Assembly: GCF_019599265.1 (NCBI RefSeq)
Contig: NZ_JAHZTC010000004.1
Span: 1 to 64,000, forward strand
Length of the DNA stretch: 64,000 nt
Source: Pontibacter sp. HSC-14F20
Lineage (GTDB): Bacteria; Bacteroidota; Bacteroidia; Cytophagales; Hymenobacteraceae
Direction: 5' to 3'
Positions 35,529 to 44,024 of this stretch are shown in pieces. The stretch's first letter is position 1. The number at the start of each line of letters is the position of its first letter. Both the position numbers and the translations under genes were made by a program. The notes beneath the pieces are model-generated. The model ran no database searches, was not told the origin of the DNA, and worked only from the letters and a program-made list of their open reading frames with translations.

Positions 35529-38012
35529 ATGAACATCAGACGATATTTTCTCTGGCTCTTTCTTTCTCTTTGGATTGGTGTAGGCAGCGCTTCAGCCCAA
35601 AAAGAGGCCAGCATATACCACAAGCTATGGTATAAACAACCTGCCATCAACTGGAACGAGGCACTGCCGCTTGGGAACGGTCGTCTGGGTGCCATGGTGT
35701 TCGGCCAGCCGGCCCGGGAACAGTTGCAGCTGAACGAGGAAACAGTTTGGGCCGGAGAGCCGGGTAATAATGTGTTGCCCGCCCTGAACAGCGCGTTACC
35801 CGAAATCAGAGCCCTAATTGCCGCAGGAAAGCATAAAGAAGCGCAGGACCTGGCCATGGAAAAATTACCGCGTCAACCTGCTGCTGATAACAATTATGGC
35901 ATGCCCTATCAGCCTGTCGGCAACCTGTTTATTTCTTTTCCGGGGCACGAGCAAGCCACAGACTATTACCGCGATCTGGACATTCAACAAGCCATCGCAA
36001 CGGTTTCCTATAAAGTAAACGGCATTACCTTCAGGCGCGAAATGTTTTCGTCCTTTACCGACGATGTTGTGGTGGTGCGCCTGACAGCCGACAAGTCTAA
36101 AAGCATAAACTTTACCCTTTCGGCCGATAGTCCCCACAATAATTACAAGATCAGAACACAAGGTAACCGGCTGGTAATGAGTGGAGTTGCGGGTGATGTG
36201 GACAACAAAGAGGGCAAGGTGAAATTCCAGACACTTGTGCAGCCTGAAACAGAGGGAGGCAAGATCACCAGCACACAGGAGGGGATACAGGTAAGCGGAG
36301 CCAATGCGGCCACAATCTATATCTCTATCGGGACGAACTTCAAAAACTACAGAGACCTGAGTGGCGACGGCGAGGCAAAAGCAGCAACTCTGCTGGCCGG
36401 TGCCGTTAAAAAGAAGTATAAGAAAGCAAAGACGGAGCACACGGCTTTCTTCAGAAATTACTACGACCGTGCATCTCTTGACCTGGGTACGACAGCGGAT
36501 GTGCAGAAACCGACCGATGAACGCTTGGCTGCCTTCGCCCGTTCGAACGATCCCCATCTGGCGGCACTGTATTTTCAGTTCGGTCGCTACCTGCTTATCT
36601 CCAGCTCACAGCCGGGTACACAACCCGCTAACCTGCAGGGTATCTGGAACGATAAAATCGCCCCGCCCTGGGACAGCAAGTATACCGTCAACATCAACAC
36701 CGAAATGAACTACTGGCCCGCAGAGGTAACCAACCTTTCGGAAATGCACGGCCCCTTATTCAGCATGCTGAAAGACTTGTCGGAATCGGGCAGGGAGAGC
36801 GCATCTAAAATGTATGGTGCCCGAGGCTGGATGATGCACCACAACACGGACATTTGGCGGATAACCGGCCCGATAGATGGTGCCTTTTATGGCATGTGGC
36901 CGATGGGAGGCGCCTGGCTGACGCAGCATTTGTGGCAGCACTACCTCTATACCGGCAATCAGGCATTCTTGAAAGAGGTATACCCGGTGCTGAAAGGATC
37001 AGCCATGTTTTATGCGGATGTGCTGCAGGAGGAGCCCACAAACAAATGGCTCGTGGTGAGCCCATCTATGTCGCCGGAGAACAAACACCAGAGCGGTGTG
37101 TCTATCTCCGCAGGCACCACCATGGACAACCAGCTTATCTTCGATCTTTTCAGCAATGTGATCAGGACGTCTGAAGTGCTGAAGATAGATCAGGCGTTTG
37201 CCGACTCGCTACGCACCATGCGCAACAGGCTGCCACCGATGCAGATCGGGCAGCACAACCAGTTGCAGGAGTGGCTGCAGGACCTGGACAGAAAAGATGA
37301 CAAGCACCGTCACGTTTCCCATCTTTACGGCCTGTTCCCAAGCAACCAGGTTTCGCCTTATCGTCATCCCCAGTTGTTCGAGGCTGCTAAAAACGCACTA
37401 ATTTACCGCGGCGATAAATCCACGGGCTGGTCTATGGGTTGGAAAGTGAACCTGTGGGCAAGGCTGCTCGATGGCAATCGCGCCTACAAACTGATACAGG
37501 ACCAGCTGACGCCTGCCGGAACGGAAGGCAAAGGCGAGAGTGGCGGCACTTATCCGAACCTGTTCGACGCGCACCCGCCTTTCCAGATCGACGGTAATTT
37601 TGGCTGCACGGCAGGTATAGCCGAGATGTTGCTTCAGAGCCATGATGGGGCGCTGCATGTGCTTCCGGCGCTGCCCGATGTGTGGCAAAACGGCGAGGTA
37701 AAAGGACTGGTAGCGAGAGGTGGCTTTGTGATTGACATGGCTTGGGAGGCAGGAAAAGTAAAAACGCTGAAAATTCACTCGAAGCTAGGCGGCAACTGCC
37801 GCATCAGAACAAGTGACCTGTTGCAACTTGCCGGTAAGGGTAGCCTGAAAGAAGCTGCCGGTGAAAATACCAATTTCTTTTACCGGCAAGCGACCATTAA
37901 AGAACCATTGGTGTCAGACAAAGCGCAAGTGCAGGCGTCAGGTATAGCCGATGTGCTGGAGTTCGATCTGGCAACTGAAAAAGGTAAAACCTATTTGTTG
38001 AAGTTAAACTAA
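35529..38012 (+). CDS. Glycoside hydrolase family 95 protein (alpha-L-fucosidase or alpha-L-galactosidase)
   Basis: Inverting exo-hydrolase of terminal alpha-1,2-L-fucose or L-galactose, decorations found on pectin and xyloglucan. It has 827 residues, full length for the family. Signal peptide about 1-24 ending SASAQ. The N-terminal beta domain starts [28 protein letters not shown]. The (alpha/alpha)6 barrel has the catalytic region [20 protein letters not shown], in which two Asn probably activate water as in AfcA, then [10 protein letters not shown] (acidic residue), [13 protein letters not shown] and [20 protein letters not shown]. The C-terminal beta domain closes the protein. The sequence cannot decide fucose versus galactose. 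Confidence 0.93.
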   Translation: MNIRRYFLWLFLSLWIGVGSASAQKEASIYHKLWYKQPAINWNEALPLGNGRLGAMVFGQPAREQLQLNEETVWAGEPGNNVLPALNSALPEIRALIAAGKHKEAQDLAMEKLPRQPAADNNYGMPYQPVGNLFISFPGHEQATDYYRDLDIQQAIATVSYKVNGITFRREMFSSFTDDVVVVRLTADKSKSINFTLSADSPHNNYKIRTQGNRLVMSGVAGDVDNKEGKVKFQTLVQPETEGGKITSTQEGIQVSGANAATIYISIGTNFKNYRDLSGDGEAKAATLLAGAVKKKYKKAKTEHTAFFRNYYDRASLDLGTTADVQKPTDERLAAFARSNDPHLAALYFQFGRYLLISSSQPGTQPANLQGIWNDKIAPPWDSKYTVNINTEMNYWPAEVTNLSEMHGPLFSMLKDLSESGRESASKMYGARGWMMHHNTDIWRITGPIDGAFYGMWPMGGAWLTQHLWQHYLYTGNQAFLKEVYPVLKGSAMFYADVLQEEPTNKWLVVSPSMSPENKHQSGVSISAGTTMDNQLIFDLFSNVIRTSEVLKIDQAFADSLRTMRNRLPPMQIGQHNQLQEWLQDLDRKDDKHRHVSHLYGLFPSNQVSPYRHPQLFEAAKNALIYRGDKSTGWSMGWKVNLWARLLDGNRAYKLIQDQLTPAGTEGKGESGGTYPNLFDAHPPFQIDGNFGCTAGIAEMLLQSHDGALHVLPALPDVWQNGEVKGLVARGGFVIDMAWEAGKVKTLKIHSKLGGNCRIRTSDLLQLAGKGSLKEAAGENTNFFYRQATIKEPLVSDKAQVQASGIADVLEFDLATEKGKTYLLKLN

Positions 38013-38060
38013 GGTATAGCCTCAACTTTGGGTACAGGTATACCGACTTAAGCGTAGCAA

Positions 38061-39287
38061 GTGAAGGGAGAAGTACAGAAAATAAGCAACGTATGTAGGC
38101 GAGCAGCAAAGGTATACCTATGGCTGATGCTAATGGCTACTACGGCCGTGGCGCAGAAGTCGGATGTGGGCAACTTCTACCCGTTGCTCCAGTCGCACGC
38201 CAGTGAAAATAACAGCAGCCTTTCGTTCCTGAACAGCAAACACCGCAATACAGAAAAGTGGCGCAAAGAGGCAAAAAGCAAGCTGCAGGAACTGCTGGCC
38301 TATAACCCGGAGCCTGTACCGCTGCAGAGTGAGATCATCAGCACGACCAAGCGAGACGGCTATACCCAATATCTGGTTCGGTATAACGTAAGTGCTCATC
38401 AGAAAACCGAAGCCTTCCTGCTTATACCTGACAACCTGAGCAAGCCAGCACCCGCAGTAATCGCCCTGCACGACCATGGCGGATTTTACTTCTTTGGCAA
38501 AGAAAAGCACAGCCTGACTGATGATCAACCAGAAGTGCTGCAGACTTACATCGAGAACCTGTACGAAGGCCGAACCTATGCCGATGAGCTGGCTAAGAGG
38601 GGTTTTATCGTGCTTTCACCGGATGCGCCTTACTTCGGTTCCCAAAAACTGGACCCGGAGCAGGTGAGTGACGACCTGACAAAGAACTACCGCAAGCAGC
38701 TGACCGGTGACCGAAGCGAAGATATCAAAGTGTATAACAAATTTGCCAACGGGCATGAGGCAGCTATCAACAAAACAGTGCTAGCGGCGGGCACTACCTG
38801 GCTGGGCATGATCGTGCAAAGCGACAGGGTAGCGATCGACTACTTGCTGTCGCGGCCGGAGGTGGACCCTGAACGGATTGGCTGCATCGGACTGTCGCTC
38901 GGCGGCTTGCGCAGCACGTATCTTTTCGGACTTGATGCCCGGGTGAAGACAGGTATAGTGGCCGCTTTTTCCACTACTTTTGAGCACATGCTGCGCAATC
39001 ATACCCGCCATACCTGGATGATGTACGTGCCCCGCCAAAACCTGTACCTTGATCTGCCGGACGTGGCTTCGCTCAATGCGCCGCGCCCGCTTTTGGTCAT
39101 GAACTGCAAGCAAGATAAGTTGTTTAATCCGGCAGGTATGGAAGCCGCTGAGCATAAACTGACAGCCATCTATGATAAGATGAAAGCAACTGATAAATTC
39201 AAATGCAATTACTATGACGTGCCCCATTCCATGACCATCGCCATGCAGGAAGATGCTTTTGAATGGCTGGAGAAGTGGCTGAAATAA
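38061..39287 (+). CDS. Secreted alpha/beta hydrolase (dienelactone hydrolase-like esterase)
   Basis: Serine hydrolase of 408 residues in the pectin operon; substrate unknown, probably an ester on pectin. It starts with GTG at 38061. The hydrophobic segment VYLWLMLMATTAVAQ (about 18-32) is a plausible signal peptide. The fold markers are an oxyanion-region HDHGG (about 137-141) and the nucleophile elbow GLSLGG (Ser about 276), then a C-terminal DVPHSMTIAMQEDAFEWLEKWL with the likely catalytic His. A large insertion of about 100 residues lies between the HDHGG strand and the nucleophile. It is related to the Abhydrolase_7/CE-like enzymes, so acetyl or other acyl removal is the best guess. Confidence 0.8.
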   Translation: MKGEVQKISNVCRRAAKVYLWLMLMATTAVAQKSDVGNFYPLLQSHASENNSSLSFLNSKHRNTEKWRKEAKSKLQELLAYNPEPVPLQSEIISTTKRDGYTQYLVRYNVSAHQKTEAFLLIPDNLSKPAPAVIALHDHGGFYFFGKEKHSLTDDQPEVLQTYIENLYEGRTYADELAKRGFIVLSPDAPYFGSQKLDPEQVSDDLTKNYRKQLTGDRSEDIKVYNKFANGHEAAINKTVLAAGTTWLGMIVQSDRVAIDYLLSRPEVDPERIGCIGLSLGGLRSTYLFGLDARVKTGIVAAFSTTFEHMLRNHTRHTWMMYVPRQNLYLDLPDVASLNAPRPLLVMNCKQDKLFNPAGMEAAEHKLTAIYDKMKATDKFKCNYYDVPHSMTIAMQEDAFEWLEKWLK

Positions 39288-39308
39288 ATACAAACAAAGA
39301 ATACCTTT

Positions 39309-39752
39309 ATGAAATTAGAACACTTTGCCCTAAATGTAGAAGACCCGGTAGCCATGGCGGCCTGGTATGTGAAGCATTTAGGTATGACAATTGTGCGGCA
39401 GATGGAGCAGGCACCTTTTATGACTTTCCTGGCTGATGACAGCGGCCGGGTCATGATCGAAATATACCTGAACCCTGCTGACGAAGTACCGCCTTACCGT
39501 GACATGAATCCGCTGTTGATACACCTGGCTTTTGTGTCAGAAGATCCGGCTGTTGATAAAAACCGGCTGATGGCAGCCGGAGCCACACTTGCCTCGGAGC
39601 AGCACCTGGAGGACGGCTCGCATTTGGTCATGCTGCGTGATCCCTGGGGACTTGCGGTGCAGCTTTGCAAAAGGGGAAAACCCATGTTAGCGGAAACTGA
39701 AAAAAATAGCCACTATACCTGGTCGCGAGCAATGCTTAATGCTTCTTTCTGA
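39309..39752 (+). CDS. VOC (glyoxalase/bleomycin-resistance) family protein
   Basis: Small cytoplasmic protein of 147 residues with two beta-alpha-beta-beta-beta modules of the vicinal oxygen chelate fold: KLEHFALNVEDPVAMAAWYVKHLGM at the start and an LVMLRDPWGLAVQLCKRGKP block near the end. Potential metal ligands are His4 and Glu33/Glu53 in the first module and His in LIHLAFVSED of the second. No signal peptide is present. It lies 21 nt after the esterase and just before a CE12 gene, an unusual neighbour for secreted pectinases. It might isomerise or ring-open a sugar-acid intermediate, or be a passenger. The function is not determined. Confidence 0.85.
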   Translation: MKLEHFALNVEDPVAMAAWYVKHLGMTIVRQMEQAPFMTFLADDSGRVMIEIYLNPADEVPPYRDMNPLLIHLAFVSEDPAVDKNRLMAAGATLASEQHLEDGSHLVMLRDPWGLAVQLCKRGKPMLAETEKNSHYTWSRAMLNASF

Positions 39753-39790
39753 GATTTTTGTATCTTTTCCCTGACACCTTACTTACCTCT

Positions 39791-40534
39791 ATGAAACTGA
39801 TACTCCTCATAACTTCCATACTTCTGATCACGCTCGTTCCGCAGCAGCAGCCAAAGCAGCCCATTAAGGTATACCTGATCGGCGACTCTACCATTTCCAT
39901 TAAAGATACGAAAGCCTACCCGGAGACAGGGTGGGGGATGCCTTTTGTGCATTTCTTCGATAGCAGTGTAACCGTGGATAATCGGGCGAAAAACGGTCGC
40001 AGCACCCGTACTTTTATAGAGGAGGGCCTGTGGCAACCTGTAGCCGATAACCTGCAGGCCGGCGATTATGTGTTCATCCAGTTCGGGCACAATGACGAAG
40101 TAGAGACGAAAAAAAGCTATACCCCTAAAGACCAGTACCGGGCAAATCTGATCCGCTTTGTACAGGAATCCAGAAAACAGCAGGCGATACCTGTACTACT
40201 CACTCCCGTTGCCCGTCGGCAGTTCGACGAAGCGGGTAAGATAGTGGGTACACACGATACTTATGCCGCCATTGTGCGGGAGGTAGCCAAATCACAAAAT
40301 GTGCCGCTTATTGACCTTGACCGCCAAAGCCAGCAACTGTTGCAGCGCCTGGGTATGGAAGGCTCGAAGCACCTATACCTGCAACTGGCACCGGGCGAGC
40401 ACCCCAATTATCCTGACGGCAAGGACGATAACACGCACTTTAACGAGTATGGCGCACGGCTGATGGCGCAGTTAGTACTTGCAGGCATCAAAGAAAACAA
40501 ACTCCCACTGGCAGATAAGGTTGTGAAAAAATGA
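39791..40534 (+). CDS. Rhamnogalacturonan/pectin acetylesterase, CE12-type SGNH hydrolase (second copy)
   Basis: Second acetylesterase of the locus, about 247 residues from the ATG at 39791. This start gives a clear signal peptide (KLILLITSILLITL); an upstream TTG at 39758 would add 11 residues. The SGNH blocks are VYLIGDSTISIKD, NRAKNGRSTRTFIEEGLW, YVFIQFGHNDEVETK and KDDNTHFNEYGARLMAQ. It lacks the long loop seen after GDST in the first copy. The stop codon overlaps the start of the next gene (ATGA), so the two are translationally coupled. Confidence 0.92.
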   Translation: MKLILLITSILLITLVPQQQPKQPIKVYLIGDSTISIKDTKAYPETGWGMPFVHFFDSSVTVDNRAKNGRSTRTFIEEGLWQPVADNLQAGDYVFIQFGHNDEVETKKSYTPKDQYRANLIRFVQESRKQQAIPVLLTPVARRQFDEAGKIVGTHDTYAAIVREVAKSQNVPLIDLDRQSQQLLQRLGMEGSKHLYLQLAPGEHPNYPDGKDDNTHFNEYGARLMAQLVLAGIKENKLPLADKVVKK

Positions 40535-41229
40535 AAGCTGCCCACAACAAAAGAAACACAAGGTATAACCCAGGTATAGCCGCGGCTTTGTTAGGATTGC
40601 TTGCGCTCGCTTGTGTGGCGTGCGTACCCCAAAAGCCCCTGCCCAGAGAGGCATTGATGCATGTCTGGCAGCTGCATACGCTGGAAGAAATAGGAGGGCA
40701 TGTGCCCGAGGTATGGGGCGCCCCCCGCGTAGTGGCTGCTGATAAAGGGCGCAAGTCAGTCGCTTTTGACGGCGAACAGGATGGATTGCGCGTGCCTGCC
40801 AACCCCATAGCAGGAGCCAGGGCTTTCGAGATAGAAGTGGTGTTTAAGCCTGCTGCGGCCTACCCTGCAAATGTGGAGCAACGTTTTCTGCACATTCAGG
40901 AGCCCGACAACCCCGACCGGCGCATCCTCATCGAGTTGCGATTGAACAACAAACAGCAATGGTATGCCGACTTCTTTATGCGCACCGAAAAGGCCAGCCT
41001 CACCCTGCTCGACTCAACTAAAACACATCCTGTTAATGAATGGGCTACTATTAAACTGCGTTACAAAGACGGCGTACTCTCGGGTTTTGTGAACGGAAAG
41101 GAAGAAGTATCCGGGGCCATCGAGTACCTGCCCATCGCCGATAGCGCCTATACCTCCATTGGTACCCGCATGGACAAAAGGTCCTGGTTTAAGGGTGCTA
41201 TACGGGAAGTTTGGTTCAGAACAGAATAA
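40531..41229 (+). CDS. LamG/concanavalin-like jellyroll lipoprotein
   Basis: Secreted protein of 232 residues, start overlapping the previous stop by 4 nt. N-terminal hydrophobic segment with Cys (LALACVAC) suggests a lipoprotein. The mature domain has jellyroll features of LamG/laminin-G-like lectins: KSVAFDGEQDGLRVP, FEIEVVFKP, WATIKLRYKDGVLSGFVNGKEEVSG and a final IREVWFRTE strand. There are no visible catalytic residues. It may be a pectin-binding surface protein or an accessory module for the acetylesterase. A terminator follows at 41237-41270. Confidence 0.78.
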   Translation: MKAAHNKRNTRYNPGIAAALLGLLALACVACVPQKPLPREALMHVWQLHTLEEIGGHVPEVWGAPRVVAADKGRKSVAFDGEQDGLRVPANPIAGARAFEIEVVFKPAAAYPANVEQRFLHIQEPDNPDRRILIELRLNNKQQWYADFFMRTEKASLTLLDSTKTHPVNEWATIKLRYKDGVLSGFVNGKEEVSGAIEYLPIADSAYTSIGTRMDKRSWFKGAIREVWFRTE

Positions 41230-41236
41230 ATAGGTC

Positions 41237-41270
41237 AGGCCAGCCCTTCGCAAGGAAGAACTGGCCTTTT
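41237..41270 (+). terminator. Rho-independent terminator ending the pectin locus
   Basis: Stem AGGCCAG (41237-41243) with CTGGCCT (41261-41267) followed by T residues (to 41270), 8 nt after the lectin-like gene. It separates the plus-strand pectin genes from convergent uxaA. Confidence 0.8.
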
Positions 41271-41315
41271 CACCAATTAAACAAACTCAAGTATTATCTA
41301 TTTCGGGCAGAAGTC

Positions 41316-42962
41316 TTATAGCGACACGCCGCGTTTCCAGGGAATAAAGTCATCCTGACCCAGTAGTTGCGCTTTTGTGATGCTTTTGCCGCTCGCTACT
41401 TCTATGATGTAATCCAGCATGGCCTCGCCCATTTCTTCAATGGTTTTCTCGCCTGCTATTACAGGGCCTGTATCTACGTCAATAATATCGGGCATGCGCT
41501 CAGCCAGTTTTGTGTTTGATGATACCTTGATGACAGGTGTGATCGGGTTGCCTGTGGGCGTGCCCAGTCCTGTTGTAAACAGCATCATATTGGCGCCGGA
41601 ACCTGCCATGGCTGTGGTGCTCTCTACGTCGTTGCCGGGTGTGCAGAGCAGGTTCAGGCCTGGTTGCACAACATACTCGCCATAGTCAAGCACATCTGCC
41701 ACTGGCGAAGTACCCCCTTTTTTAGCCGCGCCCGCCGATTTAATGGCATCTGTAATCAGGCCGTCTTTGATGTTGCCTGGGCTCGGGTTCATGTCAAAAC
41801 CTGAACCAACAGCTTCAGCAGCATGGGCGTATGCGCGCATCAGGTGCACGAAGCGGTCGGCGGTTTTGTCGTCAACGCAGCGGTTAATTATTTCCTGCTC
41901 TACGCCGCACAGCTCCGGAAACTCAGATAGTATTGACTTGCCGCCCAGCGCCACTATAAGGTCCGACACGTGGCCAATGGCCGGGTTGGCCGAGATGCCC
42001 GAGAAACCGTCAGAACCGCCGCACTCCATGCCGATGACCAGTTTACTAAGTGGTGCAGGCTCGCGGGTTTGTTTGTTGGCTTCTACCAGCGCCAGGAACG
42101 TCTGGCGGATGGCCTGCGTGAGTAATTGCTGCTCGGTACCTTCTTTTTGCTGCTCCAGAATGATGAGTGGTTTGGAGAAGTTCGGGTTAAGCGCCTTGAT
42201 GCGTTCTTCCAGAATCGGTACCTGGGCGTTCTGGCATCCGAGGCTCAGAACGGTGGCGCCTGCCACGTTGGGGTTGTGGATGTAGCCGGCCAGCAAGGCG
42301 CAAAGCATATCCGAATCCTGACGTATACCGCCGCAGCCGCCCTCGTGCGTCAAAAACTTAATGCCGTCGATGTTTTCAAAGACGCGGTGGCGTCCGTTGG
42401 GAGAGTTTGGCTGCAAAGGCAGCGTCGCAATTTCATCGGTTTTGCCAGCCTGGTAGAGTTCCACCATTTGCTGCACATATTCCTTGTAAAGATCCTGCTG
42501 CCCAAAGCCCAGATTCTCCATAAAGGCCTGCTTGATAGTTTCTACATTGCGGTTTTCGCAGAACACCAGCGGAATCACCAACCAATAGTTACCAGTACCC
42601 ACCTGTCCGTCTGCCCGATGGAACCCCATAAACGACTTGTCTACCCACTTCGACACGTCAGGAGCTTGCCAGTCAATAGTTTTGGTCTTGCCAGTGAAGC
42701 CCGAAACCTGGTGCTTTACATTGCTTGTGGTCAGGATGCCGCCCGCAGGTATAGCCTCTGTGGCTTTCCCCACGAGTGAGCCATACATAATGATTTCCTG
42801 CCCTGCTGCCAGCGGCTGCTCCGCAAACTTATGTTTGGCAGGTATATTCGCTACTATTCCGATCTGCTTTCCATTAAATTCTACCACATCGCCTTCCCGC
42901 AAGTCGGTGAGGGCCACGAGTACATTGTCTTCCGGATGAATTTTTAATGTGTTGTGTGCCAT
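41316..42962 (-). CDS. uxaA: Altronate dehydratase
   Basis: Dehydrates D-altronate to 2-keto-3-deoxygluconate, joining the galacturonate route to KdgK/Eda. It has 548 residues: an N-terminal SAF domain (about 1-95, KIHPEDNVLVALTDLREGD) and a large C-terminal UxaA domain with RADGQVGTGNYWLVIPLVFCENRN, THEGGCGGIRQDSD, GMECGGSDGFSGISANPAIG and LCTPGNDVESTTAM. These hold the Cys/Asp-rich metal-binding features of the family. It sits apart from the other uronate genes, at the far end of the locus and in opposite orientation. It has the best LacI palindrome in the window 18 nt upstream of its start, which ties it to the same regulator. Confidence 0.95.
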   Translation of the reverse strand: MAHNTLKIHPEDNVLVALTDLREGDVVEFNGKQIGIVANIPAKHKFAEQPLAAGQEIIMYGSLVGKATEAIPAGGILTTSNVKHQVSGFTGKTKTIDWQAPDVSKWVDKSFMGFHRADGQVGTGNYWLVIPLVFCENRNVETIKQAFMENLGFGQQDLYKEYVQQMVELYQAGKTDEIATLPLQPNSPNGRHRVFENIDGIKFLTHEGGCGGIRQDSDMLCALLAGYIHNPNVAGATVLSLGCQNAQVPILEERIKALNPNFSKPLIILEQQKEGTEQQLLTQAIRQTFLALVEANKQTREPAPLSKLVIGMECGGSDGFSGISANPAIGHVSDLIVALGGKSILSEFPELCGVEQEIINRCVDDKTADRFVHLMRAYAHAAEAVGSGFDMNPSPGNIKDGLITDAIKSAGAAKKGGTSPVADVLDYGEYVVQPGLNLLCTPGNDVESTTAMAGSGANMMLFTTGLGTPTGNPITPVIKVSSNTKLAERMPDIIDVDTGPVIAGEKTIEEMGEAMLDYIIEVASGKSITKAQLLGQDDFIPWKRGVSL

Positions 42963-42979
42963 GCTGGTTCAATTAGTTC

Positions 42980-42997
42980 TGTGCAATCGATTGCGCA
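42980..42997. promoter_or_regulatory. LacI-type operator of uxaA
   Basis: TGTGCAATCGATTGCGCA: 7 of 8 half-site positions are symmetrical around the central CG. It lies 18-35 nt before the uxaA start codon and just downstream of the likely -7 box, so a bound repressor would block elongation. It is the strongest of four related sites. Confidence 0.75.
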
Positions 42998-43236
42998 TTA
43001 GGACAAGTATACAAACTAAATTGGTAAAATGAAAATTTATACCTGCTGATAAGGTATAAATTTCAGAAAGAAATAAGGCAACCAGGTAATGAGGGAATAC
43101 CAAAGCGATTTATGCTCTTTGGCCTGGCAACTGCGCTTGTTGCACTCGTCGGTAGTTGTGGCAGCTTATGTAAAATGCCGCTATATGGTAGGCACAATCA
43201 CTAAAATAGAAGGTATAGGAAACCTTTTTAAAATAA

Positions 43237-43269
43237 TTGATGTATATACATTTAAAGTCTATACATTTG
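43237..43269 (+). promoter_or_regulatory. Bacteroidetes-type promoter of yceI
   Basis: TTG (43237-43239) and a perfect -7 box TACATTTG (43262-43269), 22 nt apart, 51 nt before the yceI start codon. This fits the known TTG/TAnnTTTG consensus of Bacteroidota sigma-ABfr promoters. Confidence 0.6.
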
Positions 43270-43319
43270 TTGTAGATTTGCAGCAGAGAAACATTTAAAA
43301 CAATTATAAAATTAAGATT

Positions 43320-43856
43320 ATGGCAAACGTAAGATGGTCAGTTGACCCAACGCACAGCGAAGTACAGTTTAAAGTAAAGCACCTGATGATCACAACGGTG
43401 ACAGGTTATTTCGAGAAGTTCACGGTTGAAGCGGAGAGCGAAGATGAGAATTTTAACGGAGCCGGCAACATTGTATTCACAGCCGATGTGAACTCGATCA
43501 GCACCAACAACGAGCAGCGCGACACGCACCTGAAGTCAGCCGATTTTTTTGATGCCGAGAATCATGGGGAAGTACGTTTTGTGGGTACACGCTACGAAAA
43601 CGTGGGCGGTAACGACTATAAACTGCATGGCGATCTGACCATCCGCAACATAACCAAGCCGGTAACAGTGAATGTAGAGTTTGGCGGTACGGTAGTAGAT
43701 CCTTACGGACAGCACAAAGCTGGTTTCACACTAACAGGCAAGATCAGCCGCAAAGAGTTCGGCCTGACTTGGAATGCCGTAACCGAAGCGGGCAGCGTGG
43801 TGGTAAGCGACGAGATCAAGCTGCAGGCTGAAATACAGTTGGTAAAGCAGGCCTAA
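43320..43856 (+). CDS. YceI family lipid-binding protein
   Basis: Protein of 178 residues matching the YceI family, a lipocalin-like barrel that binds isoprenoids or amphipathic lipids. The opening WSVDPTHSEVQFKVKHLMITTVTGYF is diagnostic, as are DFFDAENHGEVRFVGTRYE, DLTIRNITKPVTVNVEFGG and the end FGLTWNAVTEAGSVVVSDEIKLQAEIQLVK. There is no signal peptide, so it is a cytoplasmic member. It has its own promoter and precedes the dioxygenase-like and esterase genes. In many bacteria such YceI genes accompany MhqO/MhqD-type genes in electrophile stress clusters. That role here is inference. Confidence 0.93.
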   Translation: MANVRWSVDPTHSEVQFKVKHLMITTVTGYFEKFTVEAESEDENFNGAGNIVFTADVNSISTNNEQRDTHLKSADFFDAENHGEVRFVGTRYENVGGNDYKLHGDLTIRNITKPVTVNVEFGGTVVDPYGQHKAGFTLTGKISRKEFGLTWNAVTEAGSVVVSDEIKLQAEIQLVKQA

Positions 43857-44024
43857 GGCTAATCCAGTTGTCCTTTCGGATAGAATGAGAGATTTGGAGT
43901 AGTAGCGTTTTGAAATCCAGATTTCTCAGGGTTTGCTCGCTTCGACCAACGTTTCGGGTGTGTTTGAAATGACATGAAATTTTTCACCTCGCGTATACCT
44001 TGTAAGCGGTTAATTTATAATACC

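Larger units (their letters stand above)
38012..41155. repeat. Dispersed AGGTATA/TATACCT motif (hand-counted stretch)
   Basis: In 38001-41229 the 7-mer AGGTATA or its complement occurs at 12 sites: 38012, 38036, 38110, 38423, 38951, 39463, 39714, 39867, 40374, 40561, 40572 and 41149. Two of them are GGTATACC double copies. Less than one is expected by chance. The same density is seen across the whole window, in genes and between them, in several reading frames and both orientations. The commonest extended form is CAGGTATAGC. Confidence 0.75.
42963..43319. other. Divergent regulatory region between uxaA and yceI
   Basis: 357 nt without a convincing gene. It holds the uxaA operator (42980-42997), a possible uxaA -7 element TTAGTTTG on the minus strand (43019-43012), and the yceI promoter (43237-43269). 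A 69-codon open frame at 43089 has no recognisable features and is not annotated. Confidence 0.6.

Noticed and set aside
43089..43298. 69-codon open frame between uxaA and yceI
   Set aside because: No recognisable features. It lies over the likely promoter region and ends inside the yceI leader.
43974..44024. Upstream ATG for the dioxygenase-like gene
   Set aside because: The extra 17 residues do not resemble the family N-terminus, which starts at MKDRILGLHH (44025).
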